This document shows, one piece after another, positions 16,964-26,192 of a stretch of DNA of 62,750 nucleotides. Source of the DNA: an uncultured Lachnospiraceae bacterium (GTDB lineage: Bacteria; Bacillota; Clostridia; Lachnospirales; Lachnospiraceae). Position 1 is the stretch's first letter. Every line of letters starts with the position of its first letter. The position numbers and the translations under genes were made by a program. The stretch spans positions 1 to 62,750 of the forward strand of contig CAMNDJ010000004.1 in NCBI GenBank assembly GCA_946535225.1, in the 5' to 3' direction. The notes beneath the pieces were generated by a model. It did no database searches and was not told the origin of the DNA. It worked only from the letters and a program-made list of their open reading frames with translations.

Positions 16964-18627
16964 GTGATATAGAGATAGCTCGTGAAGCAACTCTTGAACC
17001 CATAGTAAACATAGCTGCCGGATTGGGTGCAGGGCAAGATGATATTGAACTGTACGGCAAATATAAATGCAAGCTTACGAGTGAGTTCATAGATAAACTC
17101 AAAGATAAGCCGGACGGTAAGCTCATCCTTGTGACTGCCATCAATCCGACTCCTGCGGGAGAAGGCAAGACGACGACGACTGTAGGCTTGGGTCAGGCAA
17201 TGTCTAAGATCGGCAAAAAAGCCGTGATCGCACTTAGGGAACCATCCTTAGGTCCCTGCTTCGGCATCAAAGGAGGGGCTGCAGGCGGAGGGATGGCTCA
17301 GGTCGTTCCGATGGACGAACTCAATCTGCATTTTACCGGAGATTTTCATGCGATAACATCGGCAAATAATCTTTTGGCCGCGATAATAGATAACCATATC
17401 CATCAGGGTAATGAGCTTAGGATCGATACCAGACAGATAATCTGGAAACGATGCCTTGATATGAACGACAGAGCACTTCGCAATGTTGTTGTCGGTATGG
17501 GGAGTAAGGCAGACGGATTCGTAAGAGAAGACCATTTTGTGATCACGGTTGCAAGTGAGATAATGGCCATACTCTGTCTTGCATCAGACTTAAAGGACCT
17601 GAAGGTCAGACTCTCAAGGATAATAGTAGCCTATGATCTGGACGGTGATCCTGTCACTGCGGGGATGTTAAATGCTGTCGGAGCCATGGCTGCATTGCTT
17701 AAAGATGCCATAAAACCGAATCTCATTCAGACTCTTGAGCATACTCCGGCCATCGTTCACGGCGGACCTTTTGCCAATATCGCACACGGATGTAATTCCG
17801 TCATTGCGACCAAGACGGCCCTTAAACTTGCCGATTACTGTATAACGGAAGCCGGATTCGGTGCTGATCTCGGTGCCGAGAAGTTCCTTGATATCAAGTG
17901 CAGACAGGCCGGGCTTAAGCCGGACGCCATAGTGCTCGTTGCTACGATAAGAGCTCTTAAATATAACGGCGGTATTCCCAAGGACAAAACTTCCGAGCCT
18001 GACATGGATGCGCTTAAGAGAGGTATAGTGAACCTTGAGGCTCATATGGAGAATCTCATGAAATACGGTGTTCCTGTTGTAGTGGCACTTAATGCTTTTG
18101 TGACCGATACGGATGAAGAAATCGGATTTGTCAGGGATTTTTGTAAAGCAAAAGGTGCTGAATTTGCTCTTTCCAACGTATGGGAAAAGGGCGGAGACGG
18201 CGGCATCGAACTTGCTAAAACTGTTGTTGATACAATAGAGAATAAAAAGGCTGATTTTGCTCCTGTATATTCGCTGGATCTTTCCATCAAAGATAAGATA
18301 AATGCGATCGCGACCAAGATCTACGGTGCAGGCAGCGTTTCTTACGCGCCCGCTGCGATAAAGAGCATGGAAAAACTTGAAAGCCTCGGTTTTAATGATC
18401 TTCCGATATGTATGGCCAAGACTCAGTATTCGCTTTCGGATGATCCGGCTGCACTGGGAAGACCGGAAGGATTTGATTTAAGAGTCAGAGACATGTATGT
18501 TTCCGCCGGAGCGGGATTTATCGTTGCTCTGACCGGAGATATAATGACTATGCCGGGACTACCCAAGAAACCTGCGGCATATTCTATTGATGTTGATGAT
18601 AACGGCGCCATTACCGGGCTTTTCTGA
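16957..18627 (+). CDS. fhs: Formate-tetrahydrofolate ligase
   Basis: ATP-dependent formation of 10-formyl-THF from formate and THF, feeding purine synthesis and one-carbon metabolism (and the Wood-Ljungdahl methyl branch where present). The nucleotide-binding loop [18 protein letters not shown] lies near residue 65. Also seen are [62 protein letters not shown] and the C-terminal [12 protein letters not shown]. The ORF track begins at 16819 and adds 46 unrelated residues; the AAGGAGG-spaced GTG at 16957 gives 556 residues, the standard length. No fold or Wood-Ljungdahl partner gene lies beside it. Confidence 0.97.
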   Translation: MKSDIEIAREATLEPIVNIAAGLGAGQDDIELYGKYKCKLTSEFIDKLKDKPDGKLILVTAINPTPAGEGKTTTTVGLGQAMSKIGKKAVIALREPSLGPCFGIKGGAAGGGMAQVVPMDELNLHFTGDFHAITSANNLLAAIIDNHIHQGNELRIDTRQIIWKRCLDMNDRALRNVVVGMGSKADGFVREDHFVITVASEIMAILCLASDLKDLKVRLSRIIVAYDLDGDPVTAGMLNAVGAMAALLKDAIKPNLIQTLEHTPAIVHGGPFANIAHGCNSVIATKTALKLADYCITEAGFGADLGAEKFLDIKCRQAGLKPDAIVLVATIRALKYNGGIPKDKTSEPDMDALKRGIVNLEAHMENLMKYGVPVVVALNAFVTDTDEEIGFVRDFCKAKGAEFALSNVWEKGGDGGIELAKTVVDTIENKKADFAPVYSLDLSIKDKINAIATKIYGAGSVSYAPAAIKSMEKLESLGFNDLPICMAKTQYSLSDDPAALGRPEGFDLRVRDMYVSAGAGFIVALTGDIMTMPGLPKKPAAYSIDVDDNGAITGLF

Positions 18628-18665
18628 CCGGATGTTACAGATATAACCTACGGACGGCATGACTT

Positions 18666-20150
18666 ATGAAATGTGAAAACTGCGGATTCGAATTGGATGA
18701 AAATGCGATCTTCTGTTCCAGATGCGGAACAGAAGTTAAATTCGTGCCCGAATTTGTTCCGGAGGTTGAGATCAGTATTGAAGAATCCATTCAGGGTATC
18801 GTTTCCGAGATAACCGAGGATGAAGATGACTATATGAGTGGTGAAGCCGCCAATTTCAGGGGAGAATCATCACAGGTAGGCGATCTTATGACAGATCCCG
18901 GAGATTATTCATCCGATGATCGTGATGATAAGGCTATGATCCCGCCGATCTTTAAATTGATCTATGCGATCGCGATGGGGCTTGTGCTGACGGGACTTCT
19001 GGTATTCTTAGGCGTGATGATCTACAGGGATAATTCCGACAGATATCAGTGTAAAAAGGGTGACGAAGCGTTTGATGCAAACAATTTCAAACAGGCTGTA
19101 AGTTACTATGAGAAGGCTGTTGATATCGAACCGGAGAATATCAATTACAGAGTCAAACTTGCCGATTGTTATGTTGCGATGGGCAATCAGGATATGGCTG
19201 TGGAATGCTATAAAGACATGATAATCTACGATCCGAATTCTACGCTTGCCTATTCGCAGGTGATCGCGCTGTATGAAAGTAACGGCTCTTATGATGAGAT
19301 AGACGATTTCCTTGAGCATTACGGCAATGACAAGATCAGAGAAGCTTTTGTGGACTATCTTGCCTATCCTCCCGTCTTCAGCGAAGAAAGCGGAAGCTTT
19401 GACGAAGCTGTCATACTCACGCTTACCAGTGAGACCAAGGGTACGATATACTATACCGAAGACGGGTCGACTCCGAGTGAATCCAGTCCCGTATACACTG
19501 AGCCTTTGTATCTTAAGAAGGGCAAGCATGTGATACAGGCCTTTTTCAAGAACGAATACGGAGTATGTTCTTCGGTCAAGAGATGTGACTATGATGTTTT
19601 GGCAGAAGCGCCTTCCGAACCCATGATATCCTTGGAATCGGGTGATTATGATACTCCGCAGTTAATAAGGATAACCGTTCCCGAAGACTGCCGTGTGTAC
19701 TACACTCTTGATGAGAGTACGCCGGATCAAAACAGCAGGATATACGGCGAGCCGATACCTGTATCGGACGGGGTTACGAGGCTTAAATGTGTGGCCTATA
19801 ACAGCAATAACATTGCCAGTGACATTGTAGAGAGAGAATACAAGGTCAGCGTGGTGACGGCTTTTACTCCCGAGATCGGGCTTGAGCATTTAAGTCAGCA
19901 CCTGGCGGATATCGGATATATAAAGGACAATACCGGAGCTACTGAGATCTATCCCGGAAATTTCATATATATGTACAGCGATATGCGGTATATAGGAGGA
20001 AGATCCCTGTATTGCTATAATGAGTACTATATCCTCGGAACGGGAGTCAAGTCCATGACAAGTAACATTTTCGGCGTGGACTGTATCACGGGGGAAGTGT
20101 TCTTAGTCAGAAAAGGTTCGGGTGATACTTATTCTATCAGTCCCTTCTGA
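18666..20150 (+). CDS. Zinc-ribbon, TM, TPR and chitobiase-C-like repeat protein
   Basis: A 494-residue multidomain protein. A zinc ribbon at the N-terminus (MKCENCGFELDENAIFCSRC, Cys pairs at 3/6 and 18/21) would lie in the cytoplasm. An acidic linker leads to one TM helix (about 98-120). Outside the membrane are TPR-like repeats (about 130-220; AFDANNFKQAVSYYEKAVDI, VKLADCYVAMGNQDMAVECY). Two copies of a CHB_HEX_C-type module follow, each with a YYT-D-STP signature (about 255 and 340). The final 95 residues (from AFTPEIGLEHL) are unassigned. The architecture suggests a surface-exposed sensor or scaffold, but no function can be stated. It follows fhs by 38 nt. Confidence 0.85.
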   Translation: MKCENCGFELDENAIFCSRCGTEVKFVPEFVPEVEISIEESIQGIVSEITEDEDDYMSGEAANFRGESSQVGDLMTDPGDYSSDDRDDKAMIPPIFKLIYAIAMGLVLTGLLVFLGVMIYRDNSDRYQCKKGDEAFDANNFKQAVSYYEKAVDIEPENINYRVKLADCYVAMGNQDMAVECYKDMIIYDPNSTLAYSQVIALYESNGSYDEIDDFLEHYGNDKIREAFVDYLAYPPVFSEESGSFDEAVILTLTSETKGTIYYTEDGSTPSESSPVYTEPLYLKKGKHVIQAFFKNEYGVCSSVKRCDYDVLAEAPSEPMISLESGDYDTPQLIRITVPEDCRVYYTLDESTPDQNSRIYGEPIPVSDGVTRLKCVAYNSNNIASDIVEREYKVSVVTAFTPEIGLEHLSQHLADIGYIKDNTGATEIYPGNFIYMYSDMRYIGGRSLYCYNEYYILGTGVKSMTSNIFGVDCITGEVFLVRKGSGDTYSISPF

Positions 20151-20154
20151 TCTG

Positions 20155-20183
20155 TTGATTTTTTGAACGTTTAATATTATCAT
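20155..20183 (+). promoter_or_regulatory. Possible nfnAB promoter
   Basis: TTGATT (20155-20160) and TATCAT (20178-20183) have a 17-bp spacer in an AT-rich gap of 63 nt. The match is moderate and overlapping alternatives exist (for example TTGAAC at 20163). I see no Rex site here. Confidence 0.35.
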
Positions 20184-20213
20184 TATACGGATATTTATTA
20201 TATGGAGGATGGA

Positions 20214-21092
20214 ATGTACAAGATAATCGAAGCCAAAAAACTAGCTTCCAACATCTGCCAGATGATAGTGGAAGCACCCAGAGTTGCACGTAAATGTATG
20301 CCCGGACAGTTCCTTATAGTAAGGACGGGCCCGGACAGTGAGAGAATAGCTCTTACGATATGTGATTACGACAGAGATAAGGGTACGATAACCATCGTAT
20401 TCCAGACGGTGGGAGCAAGTACTGAGGTCATGAGCAGACTTAAGACCGGTGACAGTTTCCACGATGTCGTAGGTCCTTTGGGAAGAGCATCGGAGCTTAC
20501 TGAGGAGTCTGTCGAAGAACTCAGAAACAAAAAGATATTATTCGTTGCGGGAGGCGTAGGAACAGCGCCTGTATATCCCCAGGTCAAATGGTTAAATGAG
20601 CAGGGAGTCAAGGCCGATGTCATCGTAGGAGCCAAGACCAAGGATATTCTTATACTTGAAGATGAGATGAAGGCTGTTGCGGGTAACCTGTACATAACCA
20701 CCGACGACGGTTCATACGGACGCAGCGGTATGGTGACCAAGGTCATAGAAGATCTTGTGGCTGAGGGCAATCATTATGATGTCTGCATCGCCATCGGACC
20801 TATGATCATGATGAAGTTCGTATGTAAACTGACCAGGGAACTCGGACTTAAGACCATAGTCAGTATGAATCCCATAATGGTCGACGGAACCGGTATGTGC
20901 GGTGCATGCCGTATCATCGTTGGAGATGAAGTTAAGTTTGCCTGTGTTGACGGACCTGAGTTTGACGGTCATCTTGTTGATTTCGACGGCGCCATGAAAC
21001 GTTCCCAGATGTACAAGGACGAGGAAGGCCGTAAGATGTTGGCTCTGCAGGAAGGTGATACACATCACGGCGGATGTGGTAATTGCGATTAA
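20214..21092 (+). CDS. nfnA: NfnA: small subunit of NADH-dependent ferredoxin:NADP+ oxidoreductase
   Basis: FAD/NAD(H)-binding subunit of the electron-bifurcating transhydrogenase that couples reduced ferredoxin and NADH to NADPH. An N-terminal FAD barrel (PGQFLIVRTGPDSERIALT) precedes an NAD domain (LFVAGGVGTAPVYP). A C-terminal [2Fe-2S] motif reads DGTGMCGACR then FACVDGPEFDGH. Compared with PyrK-type proteins (CGIGACLGC) the first ligand position is Asp, as I recall for Thermotoga NfnAB. Databases often call it sulfide dehydrogenase or dihydroorotate dehydrogenase-like. ATG 20214 is chosen over the track start (20202) because GGAGG lies 5 nt upstream. It is paired with nfnB, 18 nt downstream. 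Confidence 0.92.
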   Translation: MYKIIEAKKLASNICQMIVEAPRVARKCMPGQFLIVRTGPDSERIALTICDYDRDKGTITIVFQTVGASTEVMSRLKTGDSFHDVVGPLGRASELTEESVEELRNKKILFVAGGVGTAPVYPQVKWLNEQGVKADVIVGAKTKDILILEDEMKAVAGNLYITTDDGSYGRSGMVTKVIEDLVAEGNHYDVCIAIGPMIMMKFVCKLTRELGLKTIVSMNPIMVDGTGMCGACRIIVGDEVKFACVDGPEFDGHLVDFDGAMKRSQMYKDEEGRKMLALQEGDTHHGGCGNCD

Positions 21093-21110
21093 GGAACAGG
21101 AGGAAGATAA

Positions 21111-22499
21111 ATGGAAACAGATGTACTTAAGAGAGTTCCTGTTCGTGAGCAGGATCCCCAGGTCAGAGCGAAGAATTTTGAAGAGGTTTGTCTGGGATAT
21201 AATGAAGAAGAAGCCAAATGTGAGGCAACACGCTGCATTAACTGTAAGAATGCACAGTGCATAAAGGGCTGTCCCGTAGCCATCAACATCCCGGGGTTCA
21301 TTGAACAGGTCAAGAACGGGGATTTTAAGAAAGCATATGAGATAATAGCCGAGTCGAGTGCACTTCCTGCCGTATGCGGAAGAGTCTGCCCTCAGGAGAC
21401 ACAGTGCGAAGGCAAGTGTATCCGCGGTATCAAAGGCGATCCGATATCTATAGGTAAACTGGAGAGATTTGTTGCCGATTGGGCTGCCGAGAACGGTATC
21501 AAACCGGTATCCGATGCAGCTAAGAAGGGTAAGAAGGTTGCTGTGATCGGTTCGGGTCCTGCAGGTCTTACCTGTGCAGGCGATCTTGCCAGAATGGGAT
21601 ATGACGTTACGATATTTGAGGCCCTTCATGAAGCGGGCGGAGTGCTCGTATACGGTATTCCGGAATTCAGGTTACCTAAAGACAAGGTAGTTAAGCATGA
21701 GATAGAGAATGTTAAGGCATTAGGCGTCAAGATCGAGACCAATGTTATCATAGGCAAGTCGGTAACCATTGATGAACTCATAGAAGAAGAGGGCTTTGAT
21801 GCTATATTCATCGGTTCCGGCGCAGGGCTTCCCAAGTTTATGGGCATTCCGGGCGAGACGGCAAGCGGAGTATTCTCTGCAAATGAATACCTGACCAGAA
21901 GTAACCTCATGAAAGCTTATGATCCGAAGAGTCCTACTCCCATCAAGATCGGACGTAAGGTTGCGGTAGTCGGTGGCGGTAACGTTGCGATGGATGCGGC
22001 AAGGACCGCATTGAGACTTGGCAGCGAAGTGCACATAGTATACAGACGTTCCGAAGAAGAACTTCCTGCGAGAATAGAAGAAGTACATCATGCCAAGGAA
22101 GAAGGCGTGGTATTCGATCTTCTGACCAATCCCGTTGAGATACTCACTGATGAAAACGGCTGGGTAAACGGCATCAAATGTATCAGAATGGAGCTCGGCG
22201 AGCCTGATGAATCAGGAAGAAGACGTCCGGTTGAGGTAGCGGGAAGTGAATTTGTGATCGACGTTGATACAGTCATCATGTCGCTCGGAACAAGTCCTAA
22301 TCCGTTGATATCTTCGACTACGGCCGGTCTTGATGTTAATAAGAAAGGATGTATCATAGCAGCAGAAGACACCGGTGCTACTTCAAAAGACGGTGTATAT
22401 GCCGGAGGCGATGCCGTAACGGGTGCAGCAACTGTTATCCTGGCGATGGGTGCCGGCAAGTCTGCAGCGGCAGGTATTGATGAGTATTTGAGCAAATGA
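21111..22499 (+). CDS. nfnB: NfnB: large subunit of NADH-dependent ferredoxin:NADP+ oxidoreductase
   Basis: Homologous to the small subunit of glutamate synthase (often annotated gltA/gltD). In Clostridia, next to nfnA, it is the bifurcating subunit with FAD and two [4Fe-4S] clusters. Cluster ligands are visible in CINCKNAQCIKGCPVAINIP (about 42-61) and CGRVCPQETQCEGKC (about 88-102). Two dinucleotide-binding loops follow: VAVIGSGPAGLTCAGDLA (about 143) and VAVVGGGNVAMDAART (about 284), plus the closing GGDAVTGAATVILAMGAGK. No large glutamate synthase subunit is adjacent, which supports Nfn over GOGAT. A strong GGAGGA precedes the ATG; its stop overlaps rlmH. Confidence 0.92.
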   Translation: METDVLKRVPVREQDPQVRAKNFEEVCLGYNEEEAKCEATRCINCKNAQCIKGCPVAINIPGFIEQVKNGDFKKAYEIIAESSALPAVCGRVCPQETQCEGKCIRGIKGDPISIGKLERFVADWAAENGIKPVSDAAKKGKKVAVIGSGPAGLTCAGDLARMGYDVTIFEALHEAGGVLVYGIPEFRLPKDKVVKHEIENVKALGVKIETNVIIGKSVTIDELIEEEGFDAIFIGSGAGLPKFMGIPGETASGVFSANEYLTRSNLMKAYDPKSPTPIKIGRKVAVVGGGNVAMDAARTALRLGSEVHIVYRRSEEELPARIEEVHHAKEEGVVFDLLTNPVEILTDENGWVNGIKCIRMELGEPDESGRRRPVEVAGSEFVIDVDTVIMSLGTSPNPLISSTTAGLDVNKKGCIIAAEDTGATSKDGVYAGGDAVTGAATVILAMGAGKSAAAGIDEYLSK

Positions 22500-22978
22500 T
22501 GAACATTACCGTATTGTGTGTAGGTAAGAATAAAGAATCTTTTTACAGAGAGGCGCTTGCAGAGTATGTCAAGCGTCTCTCTAAGTATTGTAAGACAAAG
22601 ATCATCGAGGTAAAGGATGAGCCTACTCCGGATGGAGCCTCAGCTTCGGTATGCGAGGATATCTTAAGGACAGAAGGCGAAAGACTGCTTGGCAAGATGC
22701 CCTCCGGCGCTTACATCATAGCTACGGCCGTTGAGGGAAAGTCTTATACGTCCGAAGAGATGGCTGATATGATAAATGATCTCAGTATAAAGGGCGTTTC
22801 TCATATCTGTTTTGTGATAGGCGGAAGCCTGGGATTGTCGGATGAGATCAAAAAGAGAGCGGATCTTTTGCTTAGCTTCTCTAAGATGACTTTCCCACAC
22901 GGACTGATGAGAGTGATACTGGCCGAACAGATATATCGTTCGTTTAGGATCATCAAAAATGAGCCTTATCATAAGTAG
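22496..22978 (+). CDS. rlmH: 23S rRNA pseudouridine-1915 N3-methyltransferase RlmH
   Basis: SPOUT-class methyltransferase acting on the 70S ribosome at helix 69. At 160 residues it has the usual length. The knot region reads FVIGGSLGLSDEIKKRADLL and ends with the family signature KMTFPHGLMRVILAEQIYRS and a C-terminal NEPYHK. The ATG overlaps the nfnB stop (ATGA); a second ATG at 22499 is equally possible and changes one residue. The neighbourhood (rlmH, phoH, ybeY) fits ribosome maturation. Confidence 0.96.
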   Translation: MMNITVLCVGKNKESFYREALAEYVKRLSKYCKTKIIEVKDEPTPDGASASVCEDILRTEGERLLGKMPSGAYIIATAVEGKSYTSEEMADMINDLSIKGVSHICFVIGGSLGLSDEIKKRADLLLSFSKMTFPHGLMRVILAEQIYRSFRIIKNEPYHK

Positions 22979-23021
22979 TAAAAACATATACGTTATGCGT
23001 ATACCAAATGCTTCAAAAGGC

Positions 23022-23050
23022 TTGTATTTGAATGTTTCTGATGTTAAAAT
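23022..23050 (+). promoter_or_regulatory. Promoter of phoH-ybeY
   Basis: TTGTAT (23022-23027) and TAAAAT (23045-23050) are spaced 17 bp. The predicted start (about 23057) gives a leader of about 20 nt before ATG 23077. A 6-bp hairpin TATACG-TTATG-CGTATA just upstream (about 22987-23003) may mark the end of the rlmH transcript. Confidence 0.65.
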
Positions 23051-23076
23051 AAGTAAGATTGGGTACAGTGCGCGAT

Positions 23077-24033
23077 ATGGAAGATTCTTTGGATTTGATA
23101 ACAAAAGATGCCGCCAATGTCTTCGGGCAGTTTGATGTCTTCTTAAAGAAGATAGAACGAAGTCTTGGCGTTAATATCGTTTTCAGAAATGACAAGGTGA
23201 TACTGTCGGGAAATGACAGTGCTGTAAGACGCGCCGGCTCCGTCATAAGGACTCTGGCTGAACTCTCATCCAGAGGTCATGAGATCAACGAACAACAGGT
23301 GGATTACGCGATCGCTATGAGTTATGAGAATACCGAGGGTGAATTACTGACAATAGATAAGGATCTGATCTGTCATACGGTTTCGGGCAGACCGATAAAG
23401 CCCAAGACTGTCGGTCAGAAGAAGTATATTGATTCCATAAGGAACAATATGATCGTTTTCTCCATGGGTCCGGCAGGTACGGGCAAGACCTATCTTGCAA
23501 TGGCTATGGCGATAACCGCATTCAAGAACGGTGAAGTGGAGAGGCTCATTCTCACACGTCCGGCCATTGAAGCAGGCGAGAAACTCGGTTTTCTTCCGGG
23601 CGACCTTCAGAGCAAGGTAGATCCGTATTTAAGACCCTTGTATGATGCGCTGTATCAGATAATGGGAGCGGACAGTTTCCTTAAGAATATGGAGAAGGGA
23701 CTTATCGAGGTCGCGCCTTTGGCTTATATGAGAGGACGTACTCTGGATAATGCCTATATCATTTTAGATGAGGCTCAGAATACAACACCTGCTCAGATGA
23801 AGATGTTCTTAACGAGGATCGGATTCGGCTCCAAGGTCGTGATCACGGGAGACAGGACACAGAAAGATCTTCCGGCAGGAACCACATCGGGGCTTGATGT
23901 TGCGCTTAAAGTGCTCAAAGACGTCGAAGGCATAGGCTTTGCTGAGCTTGACAGCAGAGATGTCGTAAGACACCCGCTCGTACAGCGTATCGTTCAGGCT
24001 TATGACAGATACGAGAATAAGAAAAAGAAATGA
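23077..24033 (+). CDS. phoH: PhoH-like ATPase (PhoH1/YbeZ type)
   Basis: Cytoplasmic P-loop protein that partners YbeY in RNA metabolism. An N-terminal KH-like region (about 20-90) precedes the ATPase core: FSMGPAGTGKTYLAMAMA (Walker A, about 130), RPAIEAGEKLGFLPGD, YIILDEAQNTTPAQMKMFLTRIG (Walker B) and VITGDRTQKDLP. Without an SD the start is uncertain between TTG 23059, GTG 23068 and ATG 23077; I use the ATG (318 residues). Its stop overlaps ybeY (ATGA), the standard phoH-ybeY coupling. Confidence 0.94.
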   Translation: MEDSLDLITKDAANVFGQFDVFLKKIERSLGVNIVFRNDKVILSGNDSAVRRAGSVIRTLAELSSRGHEINEQQVDYAIAMSYENTEGELLTIDKDLICHTVSGRPIKPKTVGQKKYIDSIRNNMIVFSMGPAGTGKTYLAMAMAITAFKNGEVERLILTRPAIEAGEKLGFLPGDLQSKVDPYLRPLYDALYQIMGADSFLKNMEKGLIEVAPLAYMRGRTLDNAYIILDEAQNTTPAQMKMFLTRIGFGSKVVITGDRTQKDLPAGTTSGLDVALKVLKDVEGIGFAELDSRDVVRHPLVQRIVQAYDRYENKKKK

Positions 24034-24536
24034 GATTGTTTCTGGATAATGACACAGATGTCATTATGAATTTTGATTATGAAGACACGGCCCGGGCAGT
24101 CATTGAAGAAGCACTTAAGATGCTTGATTGTCCGCTTGATTTAGAGGTCAGTATTCTGCTTACGGATAATGAGACCATACGCATATATAACCGTGATACG
24201 AGAGATATTGATTCGCCCACGGACGTGTTGTCTTATCCGGGGCTTGAATATGACAGACCGGGTGCTTTTTCAACAGAAGGAGTACTGGCGGATTGCACCG
24301 ATCCGGAGACCGGTCTTATCAACCTCGGAGAAATGATAATATCTCTTGACAAGGTTGTCAGTCAGGCTGCGCAGTACGGTCATTCAAAAAAGAGGGAGTT
24401 TGCATTCCTTGTAGCTCACAGTATTCTGCATCTTTGCGGATTTGATCATGAGACAGATGAGGAAGCAAAAGAAATGTTCGGTCTGCAGGATGAGATCCTG
24501 GATCATCTGGGGATAACGAGAGATATATCAGACTGA
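24030..24536 (+). CDS. ybeY: Endoribonuclease/rRNA maturation factor YbeY
   Basis: Zinc-dependent protein needed for 16S rRNA 3-prime maturation and ribosome quality control. The metal site HSILHLCGFDHETDEEAKEM (His-x3-His-x5-His) lies near residue 131. DVLSYP and the LGEMIIS segment are also family-typical. A short insertion (YDRPGAFSTEGVLADCTDPE, about 70-90) makes it slightly longer than minimal members at 168 residues. It is translationally coupled to phoH. Confidence 0.95.
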   Translation: MRLFLDNDTDVIMNFDYEDTARAVIEEALKMLDCPLDLEVSILLTDNETIRIYNRDTRDIDSPTDVLSYPGLEYDRPGAFSTEGVLADCTDPETGLINLGEMIISLDKVVSQAAQYGHSKKREFAFLVAHSILHLCGFDHETDEEAKEMFGLQDEILDHLGITRDISD

Positions 24537-24556
24537 AACGGATTTGGAGTTAACAA

Positions 24557-26158
24557 ATGAACATCAAAGATCATGTTCGTCTTTTGACTAGATTATTGCA
24601 TATCATATTCTGGATGATACTTGCCTATCTGGCAGGTGATGTCGGCATGGGATTCTATTATATCGGATTCATCATCACAGAGACTCTGTTCGTTATATTC
24701 GAAGGGGGGCTTGTTCAGGCTGTCGCCAGAATGGTGACCATCAGAAGATCCAAGGGACTGCATTATAATTCGGGACTTGTATTCAGATACGGGGTTTTGT
24801 ACAGCCTGCTTATCGGCATCGCATTCGGATTTATCATCTGGTCTTTTTCATCCCGGATATACGGCAAGGCAATCGGATATCTGCTTCCTGAGAGCGTGTT
24901 CGCTGTCATGGGCATATATTTTGCTATCCATATGTTAAAAGGATGCCTCAGAGGATACTACTACGGCAAGAACAATGTGATGATATGCCTTATCGCTGAA
25001 GTCGTGCAGTGTGTTGTGATGCTGGCTCTTTGCCCCGTACTGGTGATAAGACTTTACAGATACGGAATGAATATCTCGGGATTGCTCAAGAATCCTCTTT
25101 ATGCAAATATAGGCGGAGCCATCGGAGCGGTGACGGCACAGTGCATCGGCGTTGTTGCAGCCATACTCGTACTCATTATCGGTGACAGGATAGCGGGGAA
25201 TGTGTTCAGGAATGAATATAACTCCGTTAAAGGCGTTGATAACGGCAGAAACATCACGCTGACGTTCTTAAAAGTCAGCCTTACATATATCGGAGAGCAT
25301 TTGCTTCCTGTATTGACGATAGTATCTATTCTTATCATGTACGTTAAGAAGGGTTCTCAGAGCGGAACGGATATTAAGGAGATATTTGTGCGCATCGGTG
25401 TTTTTGCGGGTAAATATCTTCTTATACTTGGCGCGATACTTGCTGTATTTATGGAGTTTGCCGACAGGGAGATCAAGAAGATCAGAACCGATGTAGGTCG
25501 TGAAGAGCATAAAAACGCGAGAACACGTTCCGTATATCTTCTGAGGAACACGATCATGCTGCTTTTGCCGGTAATGCTTTTGTTGATCATTACAGCAGAT
25601 CCGTTGATCAAAATTTTCTTTGCAGGCAGAACAAGTCTCGGTATCAAACTTATAAGGCAGGGCGGTATAGCGATCCTGCTTCTCGGGATCATATATATGA
25701 GCAAGGGAGTATTAAATGCGATCAAATTCGGCAGATATTCGTTAGTGGCGGCCGTAAGCGGATATGTCGTAACGATGATAGCTGCCGCTGCGATGATCGG
25801 TTCGGATTCCGATATAAGTGCGATCGTGATCGCATATGTCATAGGACTCATAGTGGAAACAGCAGTGAGTCTGTTTGCTTTCTACAGACTGATCGGCTTC
25901 GACCCGATAGATATGGCGATAAGGATAGGCAAGATAGCCGTGTCGGGAGCTGTGTTCGCGGGAATGATCGCTATACTCGATCATTTCATCGTGATGAACG
26001 TGATCTTTTTTGCCATTGCTCTGATTATTTCCTATGCGGCATATATAGTCACTCTTATAGTGGTCAAAGGCGTGACTGTTCGAGATATCAATTCGTTAAA
26101 CGGAACACTGATATATTATCCGTTGGCTTTCTTGGGCAATATGTTTATGAACAGATGA
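24557..26158 (+). CDS. MOP-superfamily membrane protein (SpoVB/MurJ-like flippase)
   Basis: A 533-residue protein with about 12-14 hydrophobic segments and short basic loops, typical of the lipid-linked oligosaccharide or lipid II flippase group. The loop EGGLVQAVARMVTIRRSKGLHYNSG resembles the first cytosolic loop of SpoVB-type proteins. LLKGCLRGYYYG-like spacing (HMLKGCLRGYYYGKNN) follows the fourth segment. Residues about 290-330 form a large charged loop. I cannot tell MurJ from a spore or exopolysaccharide flippase. GGAG stands 9 nt before the ATG. It lies between ybeY and a flavoprotein gene. Confidence 0.8.
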   Translation: MNIKDHVRLLTRLLHIIFWMILAYLAGDVGMGFYYIGFIITETLFVIFEGGLVQAVARMVTIRRSKGLHYNSGLVFRYGVLYSLLIGIAFGFIIWSFSSRIYGKAIGYLLPESVFAVMGIYFAIHMLKGCLRGYYYGKNNVMICLIAEVVQCVVMLALCPVLVIRLYRYGMNISGLLKNPLYANIGGAIGAVTAQCIGVVAAILVLIIGDRIAGNVFRNEYNSVKGVDNGRNITLTFLKVSLTYIGEHLLPVLTIVSILIMYVKKGSQSGTDIKEIFVRIGVFAGKYLLILGAILAVFMEFADREIKKIRTDVGREEHKNARTRSVYLLRNTIMLLLPVMLLLIITADPLIKIFFAGRTSLGIKLIRQGGIAILLLGIIYMSKGVLNAIKFGRYSLVAAVSGYVVTMIAAAAMIGSDSDISAIVIAYVIGLIVETAVSLFAFYRLIGFDPIDMAIRIGKIAVSGAVFAGMIAILDHFIVMNVIFFAIALIISYAAYIVTLIVVKGVTVRDINSLNGTLIYYPLAFLGNMFMNR

Positions 26159-26192
26159 TCTTATGATCAGGGCCTTAACCCGGAGGAAGAGT

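Noticed and set aside
21111-22499. gltD, small subunit of glutamate synthase
   Set aside because: No large subunit gene is adjacent and the gene pairs with nfnA, so NfnB is the better call.
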